This document shows, in pieces, positions 1 through 7,875 of a DNA stretch of 64,000 nucleotides. The position numbers and the translations under genes are program-made. This DNA comes from Chitinivorax sp. PXF-14. GTDB taxonomy: Bacteria; Pseudomonadota; Gammaproteobacteria; Burkholderiales; SCOH01. Under the pieces are notes generated by a model that was not told the DNA's origin, made no database searches, and saw only the letters and a list, made by a program, of their open reading frames with translations. Position 1 is the stretch's first letter; every line of letters begins with the position of its first letter. The stretch lies in contig NZ_JBFNXJ010000014.1 of the NCBI RefSeq assembly GCF_040812015.1, positions 1-64,000 on the forward strand, written 5' to 3'.

Positions 1-48
1 ACCTGATCTAAACGGGCACCAGGCCCCCGCCGACGCGGGACCTGAGCG

Positions 49-76
49 GGCGGGCGTGGCTCGCCCGCCATGCTTT
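49..76 (+). terminator. Possible terminator-like hairpin at the left edge
   Basis: An 8-bp inverted repeat (GGCGGGCG at 49-56, CGCCCGCC at 62-69) with a 5-base loop is followed by a short TTTT at 73-76. It could end a rightward gene that lies left of the window. The T-run is weak and the region is very GC-rich, so chance is a real alternative. I see nothing else in positions 1-165. Confidence 0.25.
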
Positions 77-165
77 TGATGGCGCCATTTCTCTTGACCA
101 TCGGCCAGCCGTACGGCAGAGCGTCGCAGACACAAGCAGTCGCCCATCACCCGAGGGAGGTGGGC

Positions 166-423
166 ATGCAATATTCGAGATGCAGGTCTGCCGGGGTTCT
201 GTTCGGAATCCTGATTCAATCCGTTCACGCTCAGGATGTCTCGGTGCACTCGAGCGCGATCGCCGGCGTGGTGCGGGCAACAGCGCCCGTGGCGGCAACC
301 CCGTCTGCACACAGGCTGCTGCGCTATGACGAGGATTAGCGCTATCTGCAGGACTTTGCCAACAGCAGCGACGTCTGGGGCCCCATCAAGTACACCTCGC
401 AGGGGGGCACCGATGTATTCTGA
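166..423 (+). pseudogene. Broken fragment resembling an alginate-export-type outer-membrane protein
   Basis: An ATG at 166 follows a GGGAGG ribosome site and opens a reading frame with a convincing signal peptide (hydrophobic core ending in VHAQ). The frame is stopped by TAG at 337-339, inside what reads as RYDED-stop-RYLQDFANSSDVWGPIKY. After the stop the same frame stays protein-like to a TGA at 421-423. In my recollection the alginate-export (AlgE-like) porin family carries a similar segment near its mature N-terminus, with tyrosine where the TAG sits. Such porins are about 400-500 residues long; here only about 85 codons remain and no barrel follows. I infer a truncated remnant. The family assignment rests on a short motif and is uncertain. 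Confidence 0.45.
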
Positions 424-509
424 CGTTGCCGGGCTCGCCTGGCGACGCTTGCCAGAGGCCGGTTTGAAAACAATGACCGCGATACGGCGGCTCACAGGGA
501 AGAACGATC

Positions 510-1502
510 ATGAAAGCACTGCAATTTGCACAAACGGGCTCGCTGGATAATCTGTCGCTCGTCGACCTGCCCAGGCCAACGATCGCGGTCCATGAGGCCT
601 TGGTCGAGGTGCATGCGGCCGGCCTCAACCCGAGTGACGTCAAGAATGTGCTGGGACGTTTCCCGTATACAACGCTACCGCGAATACCGGGGCGAGATTT
701 TGCCGGCATCGTGGTTGAAGGACCGCAGGAATGGCTGGGCCAGCCAGTCTGGGGGACGGGCAACGAACTCGGATTTTCGCGTGATGGTAGCCACGCCAAC
801 TATCTGGCCCTCCCCGTCTCCGGCCTGTCGCGAAAACCCGCAGCCCTATCGTTTGCACAGGCTGCCGCATGTGGCGTCCCCTTCACCACCGCGCTGAATG
901 CGCTCGACCGCGCCTGCGTAGGGGCCGGCACCAAGCTGTTGGTCATCGGCGCCGCCGGCGCGGTGGGTCGGGCTGCCGTCCAGCTGGCGCAATTACGCGG
1001 CGCGCAGGTCGTCGCGGCCGTTCGCCAGGAAAGCCAGCTGCAACGCTTGCAGCAGGAAGGCATGGAAACCTTGCTGCTAGGCGGCACAGCCGATCTGGCT
1101 ACATCCGTAAAACAGCGCTATCCGCATGGGGCTGACGTCATTTTCGACACGACCGGCGCATGGCTCGCGGCCTCGGTCGAGGCCCTCGCCAGATTCGGGC
1201 GGATTGCGGTGATTGCCGCGCCGGCCGATGGCCACGTCAATGTACCGGTCCTGAATCTGTATCGTCGTGGCGGCAGCATCGTCGGCATCAATTCGCTGTT
1301 GTATGACTCGACTGACTGTGCGGCCATGCTCACGCAGCTGGCGGCGCATTTCGATAGCGGAAAACTGCAAGCCCCTGCCGATCTGCGATCGATACCGCTG
1401 GAACAAGGTCACGACGCTTATATGCTGACGGACACTGGTGGCGCGGCCAAGATCGTGCTCGACATCCATCGACCAGACCCGGACACGGCACACGGACGCT
1501 AG
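510..1502 (+). CDS. NADP-dependent quinone oxidoreductase-like protein (zinc-independent MDR family)
   Basis: A 330-residue medium-chain dehydrogenase/reductase. It has an N-terminal GroES-like domain (about residues 1-120) followed by a Rossmann fold with the nucleotide-binding glycine motif GAAGAVG near residues 147-153. The structural and catalytic zinc cysteines of alcohol dehydrogenases are absent, which points to the quinone oxidoreductase/enoyl reductase branch. Such enzymes reduce quinones, enones or alkenals with NADPH in the cytosol; the substrate here cannot be read from sequence. The start is supported by AGGGAAGA just upstream. Its 3' end overlaps the convergent AraC-type gene by 4 bp, so the two are packed tail to tail. 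No operon partner is present. Confidence 0.85.
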   Translation: MKALQFAQTGSLDNLSLVDLPRPTIAVHEALVEVHAAGLNPSDVKNVLGRFPYTTLPRIPGRDFAGIVVEGPQEWLGQPVWGTGNELGFSRDGSHANYLALPVSGLSRKPAALSFAQAAACGVPFTTALNALDRACVGAGTKLLVIGAAGAVGRAAVQLAQLRGAQVVAAVRQESQLQRLQQEGMETLLLGGTADLATSVKQRYPHGADVIFDTTGAWLAASVEALARFGRIAVIAAPADGHVNVPVLNLYRRGGSIVGINSLLYDSTDCAAMLTQLAAHFDSGKLQAPADLRSIPLEQGHDAYMLTDTGGAAKIVLDIHRPDPDTAHGR

Positions 1503-2551
1503 TCGTCAGGCACAGCCGCCATGCCCATGCGTGCAGTGCTTGGGGCAAGCCCCGTCCACCGCTTATAGGCCTGCGAGAACGTCGACAAGTCGCTGAAACC
1601 CAACGCGTCAGCTACCTCCGTCAAGCTGATGCGTTGGTTTGCCAGCAACTTGTCTGCCTTGGCCAGGCGCGAGGCAGCCAGCATTTCGCTGAACGATGTG
1701 CCCTCCATTTGCAGCCAGCGTTTGAGTGTTCGCTCGCTCGTGTTCAGCAGCTGGGCCATCCTGCCCAGGCTTGGGGGCCGGTTACTGGGCAGGTTGTCCA
1801 GATATTGGCGCACCAGTGCCGCCGTTCCCAGCTGCGACCGGCGCTGCTCGATCAGCTCGCCGCACATCTGTCTGCACATCGCCACCGTGACGGGGTTGGC
1901 TTGTGGCAGCTTCTGCTCCAGGTAGGCATGGCTGAACGACAGTACATTTGCCTTGGCGCCGAATTCCGGCACGATTCCAGAGACCAGCGGGGAAGGCGCT
2001 GCCCTTGGGATATCCGGGTAACGCAGCCGGAATGCACTCGGCTTGAAATCGCTGCCGGTCACATCGTGCAACAGCCGGCACGCCGCGCCCATGGCTCGTT
2101 CGACGACAAAACGCTGCACAGCCGGCTCAAGATCCCCTGGTGGGTCGAAGTAGAGGTTATCGAGATCGCCCTCGCGCTTGTGGGTGATGGCGGTGAATGC
2201 ATAGGTGAGCGGAAGATACTGCTGGGCCAGCGCCAGCGCGTCGCCGCCGGTTGCACTGCACATCAATCCGTAGCCCAGAATGCCGTAGGCCGTGAGGTGG
2301 TATTGCAAGCCAACCTGCAGACCAAGGCCCGCCGACTGCTTCGATAGTTGCAACAGGTTCCCAATCACGATGAGCTCCTGTCCCGGTGCAACAGGGTGAT
2401 TGGGATCGTTCAGTTGAGCCATGGCGAGCCGGCTTCCGGCCAGCAGCCTCGCCGGCTCTATCGCCAGGGTTGCGGCGAACTCGAGCAAGAGCCGCACACT
2501 GGCCGGCCCACGAGAGAAATCCCAGAAACTCATTTGTCGCATCCGTTCCAA
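1499..2551 (-). CDS. AraC-family transcriptional regulator (long form with N-terminal AraC-binding domain)
   Basis: A 350-residue regulator. Residues about 20-200 match the architecture of the 'arabinose-binding domain of AraC-type regulators' group (OruR/ArgR-like), and about 250-340 hold a double helix-turn-helix. The second helix-turn-helix includes VADALGFSDLSTFSQAYKRW, a classic AraC signature. The outermost start is TTG at 2551. It is chosen because MERMRQMSFWDF then aligns with MERKRGKLQWDF of the paralogue at 4090-5145; ATG at 2542 or 2533 remains possible. It is divergent from the lipoprotein hydrolase gene, about 100 bp away, which is its most likely target. The ligand is unknown. 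Confidence 0.88.
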   Translation of the reverse strand: MERMRQMSFWDFSRGPASVRLLLEFAATLAIEPARLLAGSRLAMAQLNDPNHPVAPGQELIVIGNLLQLSKQSAGLGLQVGLQYHLTAYGILGYGLMCSATGGDALALAQQYLPLTYAFTAITHKREGDLDNLYFDPPGDLEPAVQRFVVERAMGAACRLLHDVTGSDFKPSAFRLRYPDIPRAAPSPLVSGIVPEFGAKANVLSFSHAYLEQKLPQANPVTVAMCRQMCGELIEQRRSQLGTAALVRQYLDNLPSNRPPSLGRMAQLLNTSERTLKRWLQMEGTSFSEMLAASRLAKADKLLANQRISLTEVADALGFSDLSTFSQAYKRWTGLAPSTARMGMAAVPDD

Positions 2552-2652
2552 CTTGGCCCGATCACTAAAATTATCGGCCTGCCCCGGTATGGTGACAAGC
2601 GGGCTGTGGCCTCATGATTAGCGCCATTCACAGACAGCCTGGAGATTGAGCC

Positions 2653-3870
2653 ATGACCCGTTTTTCTGCCAACCGACCCGTCAGGGTAAGACATGCAGCC
2701 GTACTGGCGTTTGCCGGGCTGCTCTCCGCCTGTGCAGTTCACACATCATCGGCCGACGATCAGGCCCCGAATATGAAGGAGGACAAACCCATGAGCTATG
2801 CCAGCCAGCCGAATTGGCGCGAGATTCAGCAGTTCCTGCCCAAGGTGTTCCAGCTTGGCCAAGGGCAGGAGCCCGCCGAGGAATGGTGGGATTGGCACGA
2901 TCACAAGATACACCTGGATACCTACCGCAATCCGCAAGCTAAAGTGAAGGTCATCCTGTTCCATGGCGTCGGCACCAACGGCCGCCAGATGTCTCTCATC
3001 CTCGGCGCACCGCTTGCCAGGCGTGGCTACGAAACCATTGCCATCGACATGCCCGGCTACGGGGTCACCCAGGTTGCCAAGGGGGCGCCGGTCAAGTACG
3101 ACGACTGGGTGCAGGCAGGCAGCGACTACATCGATACGGAGCTGGCGCGCGACAATCGACCCATCGTCCTGTACGGCCTGAGCGCAGGCGGGATGGAGAC
3201 CTACCACGTGGCGGCGCTCAACAGGAAGGTCAAGGCAATTGTCGGCATGACCTTTCTCGATCAGCGCGAGCAGCAGGTGCGCGATGAAACCGCCTTGAAC
3301 CTGTTCATGAGCCGGGTGGGTGGGCCCATGCTGCATCTGACGGCCAAAACACCACTCGCTTCCATGACCATACCGATGAGCCTGGCCAGCAAAATGAGCG
3401 CGCTCGTGAACAACGACGATGCCCTGAGCGTCTTCCTGAAAGACAGATCATCCGCCGGCAACGCCATGTCGATGGCCTTCCTCAGCTCCTATATGCGCTA
3501 CCAGCCTGTCTTGGAGCCGGAAGACTTCGATGTCTGCCCCATCCTGCTCACGCAGCCGGCACAGGATCGCTGGACACCGTTGCATTTGAGCAAACCATTC
3601 CTGGGCCGCATCCACAAGGTCCCCGTCAGGACCGTGATGCTGGAAAACGCCGGGCACTACCCGCTGGAACAACCTGGCCTTTCCCAGATGGTTGACGCGA
3701 TCGATCGCTTTTACCAGGAAACGGCCGGCACGCAAGCGCCCCATGATGCGAGCCCCCTGACCAAGCCAAACGGAACGAACGGCCCCGGTAACACGCGAGG
3801 GAGGCAGACCTGCACGCGATCGAGGTGCGGGACACACCGGCCGATCTGCCGATCAGCGCCTAGAAGATGA
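2653..3870 (+). CDS. Lipoprotein alpha/beta hydrolase with an unusual C-terminal tail
   Basis: A 405-residue protein with an N-terminal signal and lipobox LLSAC (Cys27), so probably lipid-anchored. The alpha/beta-hydrolase catalytic set is visible: oxyanion motif HGVG (104-107), nucleophile elbow GLSAG (Ser177), acid in AQDRW (Asp305) and histidine in NAGHYP (His335). It is likely an esterase, lipase or lactonase; the substrate is unknown. GGAG sits about 8 bases before the ATG. The recognisable domain ends near residue 357. The last roughly 45 residues are Arg/Thr/Pro-rich and look non-native, while another frame of the same DNA is more protein-like, so a 3' frameshift or fusion to non-coding DNA is possible. 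Divergent from an AraC-type regulator. Confidence 0.85.
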   Translation: MTRFSANRPVRVRHAAVLAFAGLLSACAVHTSSADDQAPNMKEDKPMSYASQPNWREIQQFLPKVFQLGQGQEPAEEWWDWHDHKIHLDTYRNPQAKVKVILFHGVGTNGRQMSLILGAPLARRGYETIAIDMPGYGVTQVAKGAPVKYDDWVQAGSDYIDTELARDNRPIVLYGLSAGGMETYHVAALNRKVKAIVGMTFLDQREQQVRDETALNLFMSRVGGPMLHLTAKTPLASMTIPMSLASKMSALVNNDDALSVFLKDRSSAGNAMSMAFLSSYMRYQPVLEPEDFDVCPILLTQPAQDRWTPLHLSKPFLGRIHKVPVRTVMLENAGHYPLEQPGLSQMVDAIDRFYQETAGTQAPHDASPLTKPNGTNGPGNTRGRQTCTRSRCGTHRPICRSAPRR

Positions 3871-4079
3871 TCTTCGGAGAGGAACTACTCCGGTTCCTGC
3901 ACACAGAGATCAGCGAACGCGCTGAGCACCCCAAGGCAACCGGCATCGACGCGGTCGTGCAGGTAGCGGAAGGCAAGGCCAGCAGTATCTTGCTGAATGT
4001 CGAACAGCTGGCGCCGGCAGCCGATACTGCAAGCGCCAGGGGCATTCTGGGGCGCTTCCCTTTTGCCTTCTCGCGCTGA
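3867..4079 (+). CDS. Small hypothetical reading frame, possibly a gene remnant
   Basis: A 70-codon frame between the hydrolase and the second AraC-type gene. It begins MIFGEELLRFLHTEI and has a plausible soluble composition, but no recognisable domain and no clear ribosome site. Immediately upstream in the same frame, after a TAG at 3861-3863, a further protein-like stretch (LHAIEVRDTPADLPISA) runs back to a stop at 3789. Together these could be the eroded remains of a gene of about 100 codons. This is weakly supported; the region may simply be non-coding. Confidence 0.2.
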   Translation: MIFGEELLRFLHTEISERAEHPKATGIDAVVQVAEGKASSILLNVEQLAPAADTASARGILGRFPFAFSR

Positions 4080-4089
4080 ACATCCACGC

Positions 4090-5145
4090 TCATCCGCGTG
4101 GCAACGTCACGCGGGCTTGAGCCTGTTTGCGGAAGCTCAGCGGCGTTTTCCCGGTCCAGCGCTTGAAGGCGTTGATGAAGCTGGTTGGTTCTGCATAGCC
4201 CAGCCTGTCGGCGATTTGTTCGATGGAAAGCGAGCTGCTGCTCAAAAACTCCTCGGATAGCGCCAGCCGGACTTCTTCACGCAGTTTGAAAAAGCTGGTG
4301 TCGTCTTCGAGCAGCCGGCGGCGCAGGGTGCGCGATGTCATGCACAGAGTCGCCGCCACACTGTCCATATCCGGCATCTGCGCGACATGGCGCGCCAGAT
4401 GCGCCCGTACCGTTGCCGCAAATCCGCTTCTGGATTGGTAACGATCCAGCAATGCGCGGCACTGTTCTTCCGCCACCCGCAAGGCAAGCTCGTTGGCTTG
4501 CGGCAACGGTGCCATCAGCGTGGCGACGTCGAGGATGGCCAGATTCGATGCGCAGCCGAATACCGGACGGATATGATAAAAAGCCTCATGCGCACCCACA
4601 TCGGCCGGCGCTGGATAAGCCAGCTGCAAGCCCGTCAGCACCGGGCGCGACGAATACAGATCGCGCTGGACGTTGATCAGCGCCGCCGAATCGCGCTCGA
4701 CGACAAAAGCACGCACCGCTTCGGGCAGGCCGCTATCATCCAGCAACACGTGGATCTCACCGCCGGTTTCTTCGACGCGGAAATGTGTCAGCGCAAAAGT
4801 CAGATGAAAGTAGCGCATCGAGATATCCAGCGCGCTGAGCATATTCGGGCTGCAGACGATGGCCAGCCCCAGCGCGCCGAAGGTCGTGAAGTGGTAGCGC
4901 TTGCCGGCCTCGATGCCCAATCCGGGAATATGCCCCAGATGCTCGACCAGATTATGTATCAGGCGCAACTCCTGCGCGCCTGATACCACCACGGCCGGGT
5001 CGGCCAGTTCCTTTTCCAGCACGTCGGTACCGGCGAGACAGATGCTTGCCGGCAAACCATAGTCCGCCCCCAGTTGCGTCATCAGGCGCATGCTGGTGAC
5101 GTTGCGTGGAAAGTCCCACTGCAGCTTGCCGCGTTTACGCTCCAT
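4090..5145 (-). CDS. AraC-family transcriptional regulator, paralogue of the 1499-2551 gene
   Basis: A 351-residue regulator with the same two-part layout as the upstream paralogue: an N-terminal effector-type domain (about 20-210) and a C-terminal AraC double helix-turn-helix (about 240-340, with IADRLGYAEPTSFINAFKRW). The ATG at 5145 follows GAGGAC at good spacing. It is divergent from the acyl-CoA dehydrogenase/acetoacetate decarboxylase operon, with 230 bp between the starts, so it very probably controls that operon. The intergenic DNA contains a small hairpin (TCGGGG/CCCCGA, 5230-5247). An inducer related to the operon's acyl substrate is an inference. Confidence 0.88.
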   Translation of the reverse strand: MERKRGKLQWDFPRNVTSMRLMTQLGADYGLPASICLAGTDVLEKELADPAVVVSGAQELRLIHNLVEHLGHIPGLGIEAGKRYHFTTFGALGLAIVCSPNMLSALDISMRYFHLTFALTHFRVEETGGEIHVLLDDSGLPEAVRAFVVERDSAALINVQRDLYSSRPVLTGLQLAYPAPADVGAHEAFYHIRPVFGCASNLAILDVATLMAPLPQANELALRVAEEQCRALLDRYQSRSGFAATVRAHLARHVAQMPDMDSVAATLCMTSRTLRRRLLEDDTSFFKLREEVRLALSEEFLSSSSLSIEQIADRLGYAEPTSFINAFKRWTGKTPLSFRKQAQARVTLPRG

Positions 5146-5375
5146 TGGCTTTGTCCTCGAATGACGATTTTTTGTCTTCTCCCGATATTACCTCAAGCGC
5201 TCGCCATCTTTAGCATGCAGGGAAAGATTTCGGGGGAATCGCCCCGAGGCGCAGGGAGACACATCACCGTCGTGGCCAGGCCGTGATGAGCGGCATGGCC
5301 CCCTTCTCTCGTAGCCGATTCCTGCCAGCCCGCTCGCTTGCGGGCGCCGCGTATACGAGTGCAAGGACTCAATCC

Positions 5376-6503
5376 ATGGATAGTGAAGATACGAAACAGC
5401 TGCTTGAGGCGACCGGCCGATTTGCCGCCGAGCGCATCGCCGGCATGGCCGAGCGACCGGAGCACCCGGCGAGTGCTGCCCAACTGGCATCGCTGACGCA
5501 GGAAGCCGCCGAGCTGGGCATCCTGTCGCAGTCGACGGCCGAGGCAGGATTTGCCATCTGGGAAGATAGCGGCGATGCGCACGCCATGCGTTTCAACCTC
5601 GGCGCACTGCAGCAAATCGCAGCCGCCTGCCCCGGCGTTGCGCTGGCCTGGCACCGGCAGGCCCTGGCGCGGCATGTCGCCGTGCAACTCGGCCTTGCCA
5701 TCGGCGAGCAGGATCTGCGCACGCTGACGCTGATGCCGACCGGCCACTATGGCCTGGCGCGGACAAGCCTGGCCAGATGGCTGGCTGGCGCCGGGCTGAC
5801 GGCCGAGGACGGGGCGCTGCTGTCGGACTGGCTGGATCGATCGAATCACCCGCCCGTGCTCTGCGCCCCCGCCGACTGGAGCGGCCTGATCTGGCCGGTG
5901 TGGCGCGCAGGGCGGATTGCCTGGCACTACGCCGCACGCACGGCGCTGGCGGTCAATATCGGCAAGCCGCAGCATGGGTTCGACGAGCTGGCGGGTTTCG
6001 AGGTGTCGCTGCCGGGTGTGGCGGGAGAAACCGTTGAGCTTGAGCCAGCACGTTCCCGCCAGCTTTACGCCCAAGTGCTGAAGATGGAGTTGCTCGGCCT
6101 GCTGGCGATCGGCGCTGGCGCGCTGGATCGCGGGCAGGCCCTGGCCCGCGACTACGTGGCGATCCGCAGGCAAGGCGGCAAGTTGATCGCCGAACATCCG
6201 GCGGTGCAGCAAATGCTGAGCGACATCGAGATCACCCGAACCCAGGCAAGCATGGCGCTGCGGATGTGCTCTGTCACCGTGGACGAACTCGACCTCGGCG
6301 AGCTGATGGCCAGCCGCGCCAGCATCAGCCCGATGCTTTGCCATGCAGCCAACCAGGTGGTGCAGATTCACGGCGGTATCGGCTATATGCGCGATGCCGG
6401 GCCGGAAAAACTGGTGCGCGACCAGAACATGCTGCGGCTGATGTCCGGCGGCATCCGCGACATTCCTTTGTTTCTCGCAGCATGGACAGGAGCCAGGCAA
6501 TGA
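5376..6503 (+). CDS. Acyl-CoA dehydrogenase-like protein lacking the canonical catalytic glutamate
   Basis: A 375-residue flavoprotein-type protein of the acyl-CoA dehydrogenase superfamily. Family features include the C-terminal helical segment with QVVQIHGGIGYMRDAGPEK. Where active dehydrogenases carry a Glu-Gly-Thr loop (catalytic base), this protein reads LMSGGIRDIP, so the usual C-terminal glutamate is missing. The start at ATG 5376 is preferred over upstream candidates because AAGGA precedes it at proper distance. The stop overlaps the next gene's start (ATGA), showing translational coupling to a second dehydrogenase that does keep the glutamate. By analogy with heteromeric acyl-CoA dehydrogenases of actinobacterial sterol catabolism, this may be the non-catalytic subunit; that is inference. 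Confidence 0.82.
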   Translation: MDSEDTKQLLEATGRFAAERIAGMAERPEHPASAAQLASLTQEAAELGILSQSTAEAGFAIWEDSGDAHAMRFNLGALQQIAAACPGVALAWHRQALARHVAVQLGLAIGEQDLRTLTLMPTGHYGLARTSLARWLAGAGLTAEDGALLSDWLDRSNHPPVLCAPADWSGLIWPVWRAGRIAWHYAARTALAVNIGKPQHGFDELAGFEVSLPGVAGETVELEPARSRQLYAQVLKMELLGLLAIGAGALDRGQALARDYVAIRRQGGKLIAEHPAVQQMLSDIEITRTQASMALRMCSVTVDELDLGELMASRASISPMLCHAANQVVQIHGGIGYMRDAGPEKLVRDQNMLRLMSGGIRDIPLFLAAWTGARQ

Positions 6504-7873
6504 GCCATCGACTGAATCTGGAAGGGCATCTGCCTGCCAACCACCTGCTGTCGCCACACTGGCAGTTTGCCAGGCTGCCGCTGATCGGCCGGATGCTGAG
6601 CAACTACCGCTCAACCGACCTGTGGCAAAACGATGTGGCCCAGCTGCCACGGGCGCTGCGGGACATCCGCCGCCGCGCACGCGCCTTTGCCGATCAGCAC
6701 ATTCGCCCGGTGGCAGACGAGCTGGATCTTGCCCCGCATCTGCCGCCCGGCGAATGCCACCCGCTGGCTCTACAGGTGCTGCGTGAGGCAGGCCGCCAGG
6801 GATGGCTCAGCTACATGCTGCCGGCACCGTTTGGCAACATGCCGCTGGGCGCGGTGCTGCATCCTCCAATCTGGCAATGCGCGCTGGTGGTCGAAGAATT
6901 CAGCCGGGCCTGCGGTGGATTGATGCTGCTGCTATCGGCGCACCATTTGGGGCTGATGCCGCTGCTGGTGTCCGGCAGTGTCCGCTCGATCATGCGCCAT
7001 GTATTGCCGGTGTATCGCAGCTGCCAACGCGGCGAGCCACACCTGGTGGCGTTCGCCATCACCGAGCCCGGCGCCGGCTCCGACGCGGAAGAAGGTCATG
7101 GAGCAGAAAGCTATCGCCCGGGTGTAGTAGCAACGCCGGTAGACGGTGGCTACCTGCTCAACGGCCGCAAGTGTTTCATCAGCGGCGGCGATATCGCCAA
7201 GAGCGCGACGGTGTTTGCAGCGCTCAAGGGTGAAGGCATGGAATCGTGGACATGCTTCTGGGTCGATTCCACCGCGCCCGGTTTCAGTGTCGCCCGCACC
7301 GAGCTGAAGATGGGCATGCGTGCTTCTGGCGCTGCCGAGCTTGAGTTCAATGACGTGTTTGTCCCACACGGCAACATCATCGGCGGCCTGCGCCAGGGCT
7401 GGGCGCTCAACCGGGCCACGCTCAATGCGTCGCGCATCCCCGTGGCCTCGATGGGGGTCGGCTTTGCCAGCGCGGCCACCGAAGTCGCAGTGGAGTTCAC
7501 CCGGCGCTACACGCTGGCCGGCAAACCCTTGATCGACTACCAGGACGTGCAGTTGCAGCTGGCGACGATGCTGGCCGAAACCCGGGCGATCCGCAGCCTG
7601 GTCTGGCAAGAGGCCAGAAACGCCTGGCGGCCAAGACAACTCAATGCATCGCTGTGCAAGTTTCAGGCAACCGACCGTGCACAGCACGTCTGCGAAATGG
7701 CCATGGATCTGCTCGCCGACCACGGCGGCAGACATGAGCTGCGGCTGGAAAAGATTTTCCGCGATGTCCGCTTGACGCGGATTTTCGAGGGTACCAACCA
7801 GATCAACCGATTGTCCCTGATCGAAGACTGGCAAGGGCAGCTGCTCGATCTTGATCAACCTGTGGGAGTGTGA
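6500..7873 (+). CDS. Acyl-CoA dehydrogenase (catalytic partner)
   Basis: A 457-residue acyl-CoA dehydrogenase, about 70 residues longer than typical short- or medium-chain enzymes because of an N-terminal extension before the first helical domain. The flavin/substrate segment AFAITEPGAGSDAEEG is visible, and the C-terminal IFEGTNQINRL holds the canonical catalytic glutamate (about Glu430). It should oxidise an acyl-CoA at the alpha-beta bond with electron transfer to ETF. It starts at ATG 6500 inside the stop of the preceding dehydrogenase gene, with AGGAG just upstream. The acetoacetate decarboxylase gene follows after 2 bases. Substrate unknown. Confidence 0.9.
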   Translation: MSHRLNLEGHLPANHLLSPHWQFARLPLIGRMLSNYRSTDLWQNDVAQLPRALRDIRRRARAFADQHIRPVADELDLAPHLPPGECHPLALQVLREAGRQGWLSYMLPAPFGNMPLGAVLHPPIWQCALVVEEFSRACGGLMLLLSAHHLGLMPLLVSGSVRSIMRHVLPVYRSCQRGEPHLVAFAITEPGAGSDAEEGHGAESYRPGVVATPVDGGYLLNGRKCFISGGDIAKSATVFAALKGEGMESWTCFWVDSTAPGFSVARTELKMGMRASGAAELEFNDVFVPHGNIIGGLRQGWALNRATLNASRIPVASMGVGFASAATEVAVEFTRRYTLAGKPLIDYQDVQLQLATMLAETRAIRSLVWQEARNAWRPRQLNASLCKFQATDRAQHVCEMAMDLLADHGGRHELRLEKIFRDVRLTRIFEGTNQINRLSLIEDWQGQLLDLDQPVGV

Positions 7874-7875
7874 AC

